From positions 54,507,195 through 54,571,194 of the forward strand of contig NC_054742.1 in assembly GCF_018143015.1 (NCBI RefSeq): a stretch of DNA of 64,000 bases, in the 5' to 3' direction. A program made the translations under genes and the position numbers. The notes under the pieces were generated by a model. The model ran no database searches and was not told where the DNA came from. It worked only from the letters and a program-made list of their open reading frames with translations. Source of the DNA: Lytechinus variegatus. Lineage: Eukaryota; Echinodermata; Echinoidea; Temnopleuroida; Toxopneustidae. Below are positions 45,337-57,902 of the stretch, piece by piece; positions within the stretch are counted from its first letter, which is position 1; each line of letters opens with the position of its first letter.

Positions 45337-45689
45337 TAAAGGTGTTATTACACCCCATTTGGTTTTTACATTTACACTCTTTGGTGTTGTGTTAAATCTC
45401 TAGGGTGTAATTTTAACACCTCAAGGTGTGGTCCTCTGTTAACACCAACTGGTGTCAGTTTTAACACCACAGTTTTTACAGTGCACGATATGGTCAAAGG
45501 TCATGTTGTGTCAATGGAGTCTTATGGACATAGTATTTTGTTTTCATACGAGTGTTTTCTTTTGTGAATAATTATTCAATAGCCGTTTTCAAAGTCAGCA
45601 CTATTGCTGCAGGCGAGGCGAGACAGCCAGAGGCGTTCCATATTCTATTCTTGGTGGCCAAAGTTTCGACAGGTATAATTTTATGTAAG

Positions 45690-46160
45690 CTTCAGAAGTA
45701 CAGGTGAGGATATGACGTTATTAGGTTGCTCATTATTGAATATTCATTAAGTCATACATTTATCAGTTTCACTGAAATAATGCAAAAATTTAAAATGTCA
45801 TATAACTTTTTTTTGTCCCTTGTAAGATTTAAATGAGTATTCCCTATTTCGTTTGTCTGATTTTTCCTTATCTGTTCAAATCATACTATTTTTAGCTTTG
45901 AGTTTTATTGAAATGAGAGTAAACCAAACCTTGAACCACAAGTTCTAGAGTTCAATTCTCACAGAAATACTTTTGTCCTTTGACAAGACGTTTATCTATA
46001 TTTGCCACTCTCCATCTAGGTTTCTTAAATGGGTACCGACGGGCGGTACAGGAAAGATTTCTTTGAATGCGCCCGGTTAGGGTATACCTAAAGCTGGGGG
46101 TAAAAGTATGCTGCGCTGTTAGCGCTATTCATGTATAAACGTTCCATTTTATCGTCGTTA
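45690..46160. repeat. Foldback-family fragment followed by a tRNA-headed SINE
   Basis: 45690-45905 resembles the right arm of the AT-rich foldback family ('tctgatttttccttatctgt'). From about 45925 a B-box-like 'gttctagagttcaattctc' opens a SINE body with 'atgggtaccgacgggcggta' and 'gcccggttagggtatacc'. Confidence 0.55.
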
Positions 46161-47713
46161 TCAATCAATATCATTAGTTAATAAAAAATGATAGCTGATA
46201 TCGATCGTCGAAAGCAGAATCAATGGTCGATATTTTTTTGTAATATATCTAACACCCCACATATCTCAAGATATCTCGGATATTGCGCCAGCCGACATTC
46301 AAAGTCAAGAATGGATGTGTCATGTGTACATGTCAGATACATGTACATAGATTAAGAAAACTGGCAATGAATTAAGGCAAGTTTAGGCCGATATTTTGCC
46401 GGTAATATGTCTAGTATTGTATGAATGTTCTTGTTTGTATGTTTGTATCCCATTGTGTCTTGTATCTGATTTGGGTCGCGACACTCTTGCAGTCGACTGC
46501 AGTGCGGTTTCAGCAATTTCATAGGAGCAGTCCAATCCACAAAATTAAAACGGAAATGAAAAATGGAAACAAAGCAATCATGGATGAGGTCACACAGTCA
46601 TATATTCATTAATAATCGTATGCATAAACTACCAGACAGAAGTGTCGGATATTTATTCAAAAGGCATACAAAATAAAAGGAGCAGCGCCACTACAGAGAT
46701 ATACCATCTAGCACAGAAAAAGGTGAAGTAACCGGCATATGTGACGTATCTCTTCCCCTTCCTTCCTTGATCAATCTGTTTTGGGTGTCTTTTTATCTCT
46801 CTATCTTTATAAGTCTATATGTTTTTTTTTTATTATTTAAATAATTTAAAAAAATCATAGGAAAATGTCGCCATCCTGTGTCACTGTCATGCATGTAGCA
46901 CTGCCCATACTCCTTGAAAAAAAAGGTCGATATACGCATCTTTTTTGAAACTCCAAAATGCTATTCTAGGTAAGAAAGTCAACATTCATTTAGCACATTA
47001 TGATTTATTCAGAATTATCACGCTCATTTTTTAAGATTGAATTACTTGAAGCTAATTTATATCAACTTGTAGTGCACATGTCTGTAGCTATAAGCAGGCC
47101 TACTATAAGCCGTTATGCTCTAAATGTAGCAAAATATCCTATACGTTGCCGTGTTCAACAGAAAGAGCGTTATTTTGTATTGCAGATGATACATGTCTAA
47201 TCTTGATCATGTTCATCAAGTTATAGTTTCATCAGATGTGAAAATCATGCATTAGAACTTATTTTTTTTAAAGACGGACGCAAACTGATATAAGGATAGC
47301 CCATATAGTCCACTAGTAAAGAGATCAGATTTTCCCATGTGAATGTATCTGCTAGCCGCAACAGGTCCATTCCAAAAGATCTCCATTTGTATAATCTGAA
47401 ATCGGGAGAGTAATAGAGAAAGAAAAAAAGAAAGAAAACAGGGAAGAAAGAAGACAGAGAGGGAGAGAGAGATTTAGAACGTAAGATAAATAGAGAGTAA
47501 AAATAAAGATTCAGTTTATCAATTATAGTTACCAACGTGGAGATCATCATAATTTTCATCATTAGAAATCTGCTATTATAATACTATTGATATTTATTAG
47601 TCTTAAATTCTGTATCTTATATAACCCTGAATCCAGCGTTGATACCAAAGGTCATTACTTAGAAAATTTGGAAAAAGCGGTGTTAAATCTTTTCTACTAA
47701 TCATGTTTATTAA
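46161..47713. other. AT-rich DNA without a recognised gene
   Basis: One minus-strand frame at about 47397-47262, just after a good acceptor 'ctcccgatttcag', looks somewhat exon-like (WNGPVAASRYIHMGK in one frame, LLVDYMGYPYISL in another). Neither frame matches a family I know. Purine-rich repeats lie at 47415-47475. Confidence 0.4.
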
Positions 47714-49192
47714 CAGTGGCGTAACTACGGGGGGGCATTGGGGGCACGTGCCCCCCAATCGGCTGGCCAAAAAAAGGGGGGAAAGGAGAAAAAGAGGGAG
47801 AAAGGAAGAGAAAGGTAGTGGGGAAAGCAGAAATGATTGTTCATTATAATGTTGTATTATATTATTTTATATTACATAAGAAGCATTTTTTTTCATAACT
47901 TTATGAAACATAATTTGCTCAGGGCCTATGTCTTTATTGTCCCTGGTGCTCGCATAGACTGTTTAACGAGATATCCTGTTAATCCTGTTGTACTAAAACC
48001 TCCCGTTTTCACATATACACCAAATACATTTCCTAGCAATTCGAGTTATTATTGTTTGTGTAGTGACATTTGCTTCTTTTTTATGACTTCTTAAAGTGAT
48101 TGCCCTATTTTAAGGTCTTAATATAAATCATTTCCTGTCCGTGCTAACGTTCGCATTACTTTATTAGTGAGATGTCTGCTCTTCATGAATTCCTAAATTC
48201 AGTCCTTAAAATGTCAATTTTTCTGATCTCAATATCAACAATTTTCAACTCGCGCATCGCGCTCGCATCATTTGGTTAGTGAATACGTACGGTCTTAGTG
48301 AATTCCTGCAAACAAGCCTTAGAATGCCCCTCTTTAGGTCTGAATTTCCTAAATTTGCAGCTCGCACTTCGCGCTCGCAGTATGATTTGAATAATGAGAT
48401 GCGTATGACTATGACAACAAAAAAGTGCTTCATGTGTTTAGATGTAATTCTAAAAAAATCAGAAAGCGCTTGGCACTCGCACTAGATGACTATTGTGAGA
48501 TACTCTTAATGGATTCCTTAAAAGTCGTCCATAAAATATCCATGTTTGGGGTCAATATATACAAAAAATTCAGCTGTCGCTTCGCGCTTGCATCATTTGG
48601 TTAGTGAAATACGTACGGTCTTAGTGAATTCCTACAAACAAGCCTTTGAATGCCCCTCATCAGGTCTAAATTTCCTCAATTTTCAGCTCGAGCTTCGCGC
48701 TCGCAGTATTTGATCAGTGAGATGCGTATGATAACCATGATTACAATTATGACTACAAAAAGTGCTAAATGTGTTTAGATGTAATTCTAACAAAATCAGA
48801 AAAGGATGGCACTAGCATTAGATGAATATGCTGAGATGTGTATACTCTTAATGGATGCCTAAAATATAGTCTTAAAAATGTCCCTGTTTGGGGTCAATAT
48901 ATATTAAAAAAAAATCTGCTCGCGCTCGCATTGTTTGATTAGCGAGACAGGTATGTATCATGATTACAATAAATGTACTTATATTGTCCCTTTTTAGGTC
49001 TGAATACAAATTTCAGCTCGCGCTTCGCGCTCGCATTATTTAATCAGTGAGATACATATCCACTTAATGGCACTGCATATCCTTAAAATGTCTCTATTAG
49101 GTGAGTATACCTGGCAACTGAGCGCGCTCCCTAAGTGACTCGAAATTTTTGCTGGTGCCCCCCCCCATGCCGTGACCCACGGTACGCCACTG
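47714..49192. mobile_element. hAT-like element carrying the GCGAGCGCGAAGCGCGAGC motif, copy 1
   Basis: The left end CAGTGGCGTAACTACGG and right end 'cggtacgccactg' are inverted. The flanks TTTATTAA (47706-47713) and TTTATAAA (49193-49200) form a 7-of-8 target duplication. The interior consists of diverged units of 120-350 bp, each with 'gctcgcgcttcgcgctcgc'-like text and 'aggtctgaatttcct'. No transposase frame is present. It serves as the empty-site comparison for the element at 50656. Confidence 0.85.
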
Positions 49193-49680
49193 TTTATAAA
49201 AATGATCTCAAAATTATTTCGATTAACATAATATAAATTTATTTGAGTAAGGTTTCATGGCTATCAAAATTTGTAAGTGGCACTGCTTATTGTGGTACCA
49301 ACATAGAATCGTCAATATTAGTTAATTCCTTCTGTATTTAAATCGTCAAAGAAACAGTTCAGGGGGCGGGGCATTCAACTGCTCCTAACTACCACCCCAC
49401 CCGACCGTCCCTCGGGAAACATGTTGGTATACACACGTGTGACAGGGACCTGGGAACGATTTTTTCAGTGGGGGTGCTGAAAGCTCTCCTCAACGGTGGG
49501 GGGGGGGGCACAATTGAGTTTTCCATAATTACACACACACACACCCTAAAGGCACACACACACACATATATATATAATAGATTGAATAGGTTGAATACTA
49601 TATATATATATGTATATGACAATGACAGTTACTTCTTAGCTTTCTACTAATAAAAGAACATAGATATATAATTAGAGAAC
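49193..49680. other. Spacer with (CA)n and (TA)n microsatellites
   Basis: CACACA repeats at 49531-49566 run into TATATA. A short (TA)n follows at 49598. A G-run of about 12 lies at 49498. Confidence 0.75.
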
Positions 49681-50655
49681 TCGAGCGCGAAGCGCGAGCT
49701 TTTTTGGGGGGGATTTATGTATTTTGTCCTGAAAATTGAACATTTTGAGCAATTTTTGTGGTCCTGAACAAGATGCATATGTAACAAATAATAACTGCGA
49801 ACGTGATCAGCGCGAGCAGATATTTTTCATATACGCTCTGGCCTGATCGAAAGGGACGTGTTATAAGGACTGTTTGCAGTTACCCATTAAGACGATACAT
49901 ATATCAACAATCAAATAATGCGAGCGCGAAGCGCGAGCTGAAAATTTTGACATTCCGACCTAAATACTGGTCATTTTAAGCACTTTTTGTAATCATGATC
50001 AGGATAGGTATATAACTATACATTTGATGCGAGCGCGAAGCACAAGCGGAAACAAAATTGAGATTTCAGACAAAAAACCCCGAGACATTCTAAGCATTTT
50101 TCTAATATGAAGAGGATAGGTATATGACTATACAACTGATGCGAGCGCGAAGCGCGAGCAGAAATAAAAATGAGATTTCAGACCTATGAAAGGGACATCT
50201 TAAGCACGTTTCTAATCATGAACAGGATAGGTATACAACTATACAATTGATGCGAAGCGCGAGCGGAAACAAAATTGAGATTTCTGACCAAAAAAAGAGA
50301 CATTCTAAGCACTTTCCTAATCATTAAGAGGATAGGAATATAACTATACAATTGATGCGAGCGTGAAGCGCGAGCGGAAACAAAATTGAGATTTCAGAAC
50401 AAAAAAAAATCTAAGCACTTTTCTAATCATGAAGAGGATAGGTAAATAACTATACAATTGATGCGAGCGTGAAGCGCGAGCGGAAACAAAATTGAGATTT
50501 CAGACCAAAAACGAGACATTCTAAGCACTTTTCTAATCATGAAGAGGATAGGTATATAACTATACAATTGATGCGAGCGCGAAGCGCGAGCGGAAATAAA
50601 ATGGGATTTCAAACCTAAAAACAGGACATCTTAAGCACTTTTCTAATCATGAACA
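49681..50655. repeat. Satellite array, unit about 105-112 bp
   Basis: Unit starts (GCGAGCGCG or variant) fall at about 49919, 50029, 50141, 50252, 50357, 50463 and 50573. Each unit has 'gaagaggataggtatataac', 'tatacaattgatgcgagcg', 'gcggaaacaaaattgagatt' and 'tctaagcacttttctaatca'. The array stops at 50655, where a hAT-like element starts, and resumes at 63912 in the same register. Confidence 0.93.
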
Positions 50656-51246
50656 CAGTGGCGTACCGTGGGTCACGGCATGGGGGGGGGGGCACCAGCA
50701 AAAATTTTGAGTCACTTAGTGAGCGCGCGAAGCGCGCTCAATTGTCAGGTATACCTATAAATAGAGACATTTTAAGGAAGCACTTGTAGTCATTGTAATC
50801 ATAAATAAAAATACGCATCTCAGCAATCAAATAATGCGAGCGCGAAGCGCGAGCTTAAAAATTTGTGATATTCAGACCTAAAAAGGGACATTATAATCGA
50901 TTTTGTAATCATAATACGTACCTGTCTCGCTAAACAATGCGAGCGCGAATCGCGAGCCGAAATTTTTGTATATATTGACCCCAAACAGGGAGATCTTAAG
51001 GACTATATTTTAGGAATCCCTTAATAGACATGTCTCACCATAGTCATCCAATGCGAGTTCCAAGCGCTTGCTGATTTTGTTAGAATTACATCTGAACACA
51101 TGAAGCACTTTGTGTAGTCATTGTAATCATGATTACCATACGCATCTCACTAATCAAATATTGCGAGCGCGAAGCGCGAGCTGAAAATTAGATAATTCAG
51201 AATTGAAGCGGGGCATTCTAAAGCAAGGTTTCCACTTTGGCGAGTT

Positions 51247-53300
51247 AACATCGCGAGTTATGGCGAGTTAGGCGGCTTGTCAAAGGTGTGCGTGCGTTTT
51301 TACCTTTATATTCTGCGGCGAACCCGCTCAGCGTGCCATTGTCCATTTTTCTTTCCTACGGGTCAGTGCTCTTGCCATTTAAGACGACAGCGTTCCCTTT
51401 TGCAGCGAAAACGGAAGCGTGCGTTTTATCTTTTTCTTTTGACACCCCCCGGTTGACTCTCCGATAAGATGTTTCTGCATGAGCGCCCTCTATGTCCACG
51501 ATATCGACGTCTTAGGCAAACTTTTAAACGCGCGCGATCTCTAGTCACTGATCTGGATTTCGTTTTGTGTGTCCTTTGTATCGGCGTGCGTAGTAGTTCT
51601 GTGGGGTATACATTGTCAAAAGTTACGCTTTCACATTTTTTTGATAATTTTTCGTTTCGGGTTTCAGTATATGACAAAATTCAATAAGATTTAGATTTCA
51701 TTTCTTTAATAGAACAATTAAGCTTTAGCCCTTTAGCACGAGCATGTTGTTTTATTTTGAAGAACATACCGTTAAGAAATTGAATTTCTGAGAGTAAGTG
51801 TTCAGGCGAGGGTAAGATTTTTTTCATCACACTGAACCCGCACAGTCAGCATTGTCAGGTGAAAAGGAAAGATATGGAATTGACCTTAACATCTTTGTAA
51901 ACAAAATGCAAAACCCCACGCAAAAAAGATGAATATAAATCATACCTGGGTCCCAAAATGATGGCGTTTTTTAAAGCAATACACTGAAACGCTACTGTGA
52001 AAAAAAAAAAACACTAAAAACATAAAATAAAATGCAAAGTTTTTTGGTGGAAAAAATGAGGAAAAAAAACTAAGGGCAGCGTTGAAATTCAATTTTGAGC
52101 TTAACATAGGTCTATGTTTAATTTAGCCCTCTTGTCAATTTGTTTTTGCTGTGAAATGTCCTTTTTTGAGGACTCTCTTTTTGGGCGATTTCGCCCCCCC
52201 CCCCCCCTTGTGGAAAATCCTAGGTACGCCACTGCATTTGTTTAAACATTTGAATTATAGAAAACTTATATATTCACACATAATACAGATGCAGTGCAAA
52301 ACAAAACGAAAATAAAATATAATTTATTTGAACTTTAAAAATAAAATGGATGCTTAAGTTGTCATATCGGTCATTGTAGCTTAAATGCACAATCCTTGAA
52401 TTTCCTTGCCCGAAATTCAGAACAAAAGGTACTTTCGTTACTTTTTAAAACCATTACAAGCATCTTTACCTTCGAACGAAATCAAAAGCACTTAAAAATG
52501 AATATTGAAATTATCAAAGTTGAGGTAGTCTTGACCATGAATAGAGTTGAGTTAGTGTTTTATAAAGGAATTATAGCGTCTTCTATTAATCACATTCTAC
52601 ACTTTAATGACCGATGAAAAATATCGCGTGAATGAAAATGCAAATTAACACATTTAAGTGACTCCGACATGATATTGGACAGGAAAATCTATAAAATCTT
52701 TTTACCTGGGATCCGTCTTTATTCTTATATAAATTTCCCCTGTGATCTAGAGTGCTCTGTGACCTAGTGTTCTTGATTACCATCCTGGAGCCACATAACC
52801 GAAGGGGGGTCTGGGGCTGAGGCCTCAACAAGTACCATGATTTTATGCATGGTGACCCCACCCCTTCAAACCAGTCCGCTGGGGGGAGGGGACTTAATTA
52901 TTTCTTTCAATTTTCCTGTTCTACTTATAATATTCAATTTTGTCAACTTAATTCTGATGGTTCCTTTTTCATCCAACTTTATTTCTTCCTTTGAATTTTT
53001 CTAAAACTTTTCTTTACCTATTCTTTTTTACCTTCACGTTTGACTTGAACAATACGTGTATATTGCCGTTGGTTTCTTCTTCCTATCAATATTTAAATTA
53101 ATCTGCAATGTGTGTATGTCAAATTATTGCGAATTAGATTCCCAGTGTCTAAGGTAAACATAATTTACCGACGTAGAGTTAGTAATACGAAAGCCTCTTT
53201 GGCCTAGTTTCCCTTCCAACTTTGTACTTCACCTGTTAATCGTATAGCTGCATTCTAGCCTGCATATTTAAATATGCACCAAACAATAAATTAACGTACA
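51247..53300. other. Left interior of the 12.1-kb element
   Basis: 'gcggcgaacccgctcagcgt' at 51315 recurs diverged at about 56318 ('gtggcgaacccgctgagcat'), so sub-repeats exist within the element. At about 52195-52235 a C-run is followed by 'taggtacgccactgc', the right terminus of the CAGTGGCGTA family without a visible left partner. No coding sequence is recognised. Confidence 0.5.
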
Positions 53301-53311
53301 GGAAATGGTAA

Positions 53312-53457
53312 TACCTCGGTCACATTTGCTCTACGGCGGCCATACAGCGAGTCGAAAAACAGCCGTTTTATTCATATTATTAAAACTATATTTAGCAGGT
53401 CCAAAACTGTTAAATTGACTGTTTTCAACTCGCCTTAGAACAAATGTGACCGAGGTA
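53312..53457. mobile_element. MITE, TACCTCGGTCACATTTG family, copy 3
   Basis: Ends are TACCTCGGTCACATTTG and CAAATGTGACCGAGGTA, with TAA on the left and TTT on the right. It is older than the copy in the transporter exon, judging by arm divergence and an internal deletion in the right arm. Confidence 0.85.
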
Positions 53458-54639
53458 TTTAGCATACTAGATCAACAAGAATGGAGTGCATTGTTGGTGC
53501 GGATCCTGCCGGAGTAACACAATACAATCAGCGCCGTATTTAGTTTGAACAATAGTTGGGCTCTCAAAAGTATTGTGTTCTATTTTGTGACCTCTAGAAG
53601 TCAGTGGGTCTATACGGGGGTCTATATTCTGCACATCAGAGGGTAAAGTTATGTAGTGAATCGGGGGGGATCATCCGGTCCGTGTGCCCCTCCCCCCTTT
53701 GAGAGCCTTTATCAAATTTGTTAATGTAAATATGCCGTTTTTTTACACAAGTGTGTGCCCCCTTTATTTGAAACTCACAACATGTATTTTAATGAGAACA
53801 TGTCGTTCATACACAAATGAGGACCTTCACTTTAGCCAGAGAGGTTGGTAGGCAATAAATATAACTCAAATGTTCACATGAAGAGTAGACCTATAAAGAG
53901 GGAAGTTACTTGGTTAATCAAAAATGTGTTGATAAAATATCAGTCGAACGTTATGTTATAATCTGCTTCGCCAAATAGGTTTTATGTAATATTGCTCTTT
54001 ATAAAGGCAAGCATTAAACTACATTTAAATGTCGAAATGTTAAGAAATATAATGGAAACCGTATCAAAATGCACATTATGAAAAAAAACAAAATCAAGGT
54101 TCTAGTATGGGGACAAAACGAGAACAAGAAACTACCCATTTGATGCTCATTTTAATTCCCCGAAAGCCGGACGTTGTGAAAATGACATGGGCCAGCGCAT
54201 TGCAAGCTGTATTTAACGGCTACCCCATTGACAAGGTAGATTTAAATTACCCCATTCTTGATTGGGGAGATTAACGTATATTCTTGAACAAAGAGGTGGT
54301 CTGACGGGTTGCGGATTTCAATAGAAAGATTACCTCTCTTGATTGGTAGGGGTATGTCAAGGGAGATTATCACTTTGTCAGCGCGGGTGACTGTCTTGAT
54401 ACTTTGATGTTCCCCGATGTGCCCTTCTATTCGAAAACCGTGTTTGCAACTAATCCCAATTATGAGACTATTTGGAATCAAAATGAGAGCCTAACTGCAC
54501 CCTTTTTATAGATTTCGTTTGAAAAATAAAATACTTGCGTTTAAGGTAAAATTGGAATATGAGAAGGCGCTTCATAATATGTAAACCAAATAGTGTCACT
54601 TTTTAAGCTTTATTCTTTTTTTAAATCAAATGTAAAAAT

Positions 54640-55460
54640 ATATGTAAAATAATCTCGCAAGCCTAATCTAAATAGTGCGAGCACGAAGCGCGCGCTAATT
54701 TTTGATTTTTTATTTCATGTATTTTGTCCTAAAATTGCATTCTGGCAATGCTTGTGATCCTAAACGAAATGAATGAATTTAGTACGCATTGATCGTTCTG
54801 ATAAAAAAGAATCTGTTAACGGCTACTTTTAATTATCTGTAAATGAAAACGTTACATATTTCAACAATCAAATAATGCGAGCGCGAAGCGTGAGCTGAAA
54901 ATATTTACTTTTCTACCTGAAGAATAGAAGTTCTACGCAATCTTTGTAATCATGAAAAAAGGTAAATAATTCATAACTAAGCAAGCGGAAGCGAGCGCGA
55001 GGAAAATTTGAGATTTGTAGAATTGTGAGTGGATATGGATCACAGTTAAAAAGAAACATATATGATTCATTATTATTACTTTGAGTTTTGACATAGGGCC
55101 GGGATATTCGAAGAACAATATTCCATCATGTGAAAATTATGACTGTCTTCCTATTTCTCTTCTTATCAAATCGCGAGATGAAACTTTTTGATATTCCATT
55201 CTGAAAAAGGGACAATTTATCAATAAATTAATTCATTAATCTAATAAGCCTAATCAGAGCGCGAAATCTGTCAATTATATATTTAAAGCACTTTTGTAAT
55301 TATGAATAAGATGCCTGAGTTGATATATTTTTAACAATCAATGTGCGCGCAAATCGCCAGCCGAAAATTGTTGATAAACTGTCATAAAATGGAGATTTAA
55401 TTAGTTTGTAATATAATTTATATTGAAATTTTCATAACTCACCAATCAATATGCGAGCGT
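54640..55460. repeat. Diverged GCGAGCGCGAAGCGCGAGC-type repeats inside the 12.1-kb element
   Basis: Degenerate cores lie at about 54677 ('gcgagcacgaagcgcgcgct'), 54876 ('gcgagcgcgaagcgtgagct') and 55452. The intervals carry 'ttaattatctgtaaatgaaaacg' and 'caatcaaataatgcgagcg', like those in the hAT-like element. Confidence 0.75.
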
Positions 55461-55699
55461 GCAGCGCTAGCTAATATGTTTTACAATCTGACATGAATAG
55501 GGATATTCTGATAACTAAAATATAATCTATGTCTTTCAGGATCATGATATTGAAAACCCTTTTATAACAAACATGATAAATGAAAAACGCGTCTCAAGTT
55601 ATACATGGTTCATTGCCGGAAATATACCAATCATCTTCGTTTGTTAATGTTTAATCATCTACATTATCACTGATGTTATTATTCGTATTATCATGTCCA

Positions 55700-55755
55700 T
55701 TAATATCACTTCAAAGTTCTAATTACCACCATCATCATCACTGTTATCATCACCA
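55700..55755. repeat. Short CAT/ATC microsatellite
   Basis: Imperfect 'caccatcatcatcactg' triplets just upstream of the SINE tail. Confidence 0.5.
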
Positions 55756-55814
55756 TTCATTCATTATCTATTTCCAATCGTTCTCCAGTATCAATTTTAT
55801 AGTTTATATAATCC

Positions 55815-55990
55815 CAGGTGAGGTGAATGGGTACCCGGTAGGAAGAAATTCCTCGAATGCTCGAGCGCCCGATCAAGGTAGCCGCTACTAAAGCCGGGGT
55901 AATAACAGCAGGGCCCTCTGGGAGAACAGTTTTCGGAACTGAAGTGGCTACCCTGGGGAAATATGCCGCTATTATTTTTATTTTATTATT
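55815..55990 (+). repeat. SINE 3' part
   Basis: 'gggtacccggtaggaagaaa', 'gagcgcccgatcaaggtagc', 'cagggccctctgggagaaca' and 'ctaccctggggaaatatg' run into a TATTATT tail. No tRNA-like head is seen upstream, so it is 5'-truncated. It shares its tail with 32500-32590. Confidence 0.75.
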
Positions 55991-56779
55991 AAAAAAATGA
56001 AAGATAATGTTATGATTATGGTGATGTTGGTAATCATGAACATTAGATCCGTTTTGCGAGTAATTTATGCGATTTTACACGCTAATCGCTACTCGATGAT
56101 GGTGAAAGAAATCTTTTAAATAGCACAACAGAAGTCGGGGCGGTGGTTACTGCATACACATACTTTAAATACACTACATTATTACAAAAGATTCCCCATC
56201 GGGCGGGCCCAACGGTCTTTTGAAGTAGGTTTATCTATTGAAATTACGACAATAATCACGGCAGCGGATATGGGGAATTCAAGACTGTGAGCTTCTAGCT
56301 CTCCATTGTTTTCTGTGGCGAACCCGCTGAGCATGCTATTGTCAATGATTCTCTACTTATACGGGTGACTGATCTTGCTTTTTTCATGATCATAGGCCAG
56401 GGCAATGACTAAGAACAGTTCGATGAGTATCAATGCCAAGCAATCCTGAAGGGTCAATAATGTTCAATTCTCTATATGGAGAAGCTTATATCATGGCCCT
56501 ATTTGCTTTTGCTTTTAGGCCAGTAAGTGTACTAACTACTATTAATAATAAATAATCACATTCCATCTATTTTAGAGGCAATGACCTATTACTAATATCA
56601 CTTTACATATCTCCCTGCAGCTTACGCCCCATAATTTATCTTCACCCGTGAATTACCGAATTTTGAAGCTTAAATTATTGAACATAATGGCATCCTAGTA
56701 TTGCAATGATGTAATCACTGCAAGTGCAAATATAAATAAAAACATTAATTTAATTACTCACATCGATTTTACTTTTAGA

Positions 56780-57245
56780 ACAAACTCACCCCCTCTTCTA
56801 CTTCTTCTGTTTCTCCGTCGTTATTATTCTTTTCCACCTTATCATTCTTCTTGTTCTCATCCTTCACTCCCTTCTTCATCTACTCTTCTTACTCCTTCTC
56901 CTTTTTTAAATCTTTTTTTCTTCTTCTTCATATCCTTTGTCGTCTTTCATTATTCTTTTTTCTCCACCTCATCCTTTCCTGCTGCTTCTTTCTTTTCCTT
57001 CCTCCCTCTCTTCTTGTTGTTCTTCTGCCCACGTACCTGCCCTTATTATACGTCTCCTACTGCTTTTCCTTCGTCCTTCTTCTTTTTCTTCTTGCGTCTC
57101 CTTTTTTTCTCTATCTTCCTTTTCCTCTCCGTATCCTTTCTCATCTCTCATTATTAATCTCATCCCTTTTTACTGCTCCTCCATTCTACATGTACGTCTG
57201 CTTCTCCTTGGTAATTCTTCTTCTCCTCCTCCTTCTCCCACCCCA
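56780..57245. repeat. Polypyrimidine tract of about 450 bp
   Basis: C/T-rich on the + strand (CTTCTT, TCCTCC). The long frames it generates in several phases are low-complexity translations and not genes. Confidence 0.93.
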
Positions 57246-57902
57246 TCGATTTATGATGATAAAATTATAATGAAATAATAGAAATGTTAACGAAGATAAT
57301 ACTAAAATAGAGAAATGAAGATGATTGCGATAGTAACAGCGGGTGATGACGATATCGATAACTATGGGAGGATAAGACCATGTACAGCAAAACGTATCAG
57401 GCGCAATTTCAAATATGATTACATGACGATTTCGATACGAAATATTCATCATAAATCTAGACCTAGTACATTAATATACACTTATCTTTGTAGAATAATG
57501 AAATCGCCGCTCAATATCGATAATTCTGATGATCACTAAAACAGAAAAGCATACGTGGGAGTGTATTAAACATTGCCTCGAAAAATACCTGACATTTGAT
57601 GGAATTCTGTGCTTATATCGCTCATTTCTCAGCACTTTTACGACTTTCTTTCACAGGGCTATTTGGCAAATATTTTTCATTTATACAAACACTTCGTTGG
57701 TAAATTTCATTGGATTCTGATCGAACAAATTTTCAGATCGTTACCACAGTTGGTATTTATCTTCAATTCCGAACATTACGTTTAATACGTTAAACCAATT
57801 AAATGAAGTTATACTTTAGTCTGTTATATTTTGTTTGTTTTTATGTTGTACTCTCATACCCCGAGAGGGGATCGATAGGGTGAATAAAATGTAAATCTAA
57901 AT

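Larger units (their letters stand above)
43651..45484. mobile_element. GGTGTTA-type element split by a Penelope-like element and a MITE
   Basis: Left part 43651-43719 and right parts 45079-45117 and 45337-45484 together match the uninterrupted copy at 26700-26942, in the same order and orientation. The insertions are at 43720-45078 and 45118-45336. Confidence 0.88.
42797..45650 (+). repeat. AGGTCA-rich repeat copy, heavily interrupted by nested insertions
   Basis: It opens with 'tttttgtctcgcctacatag' and closes with 'gcgagacagccagaggcgtt' near 45640. Between are pieces of the family (43002-43090, 43187-43400, 45485-45640), including a DR1-spaced AGGTCA pair at 43245-43257. The intervening parts are MITEs (42835-42993, 43092-43186, 43401-43645) and the GGTGTTA-type element. 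Confidence 0.85.

Noticed and set aside
47262..47397. Exon-like minus-strand frame after a good 3' splice site
   Set aside because: Two phases look equally plausible, no partner exon was found and neither matches a known family; kept only as a note.
48245..51200. CRISPR-like regularly spaced repeats
   Set aside because: The spacers are themselves homologous, the unit is a eukaryotic satellite and no cas-like gene is present.
55815..55990. Coding exon around 'GEVNGYPVGRNSSNAR'
   Set aside because: The same bases occur in other SINE copies, including the inverse at 2930-2960, so this is SINE body.
56851..57278. Two overlapping frames of 110-140 codons, hydrophobic and Ser/Leu-rich
   Set aside because: They come from a polypyrimidine tract; composition, overlap in two phases and lack of any motif argue against coding.
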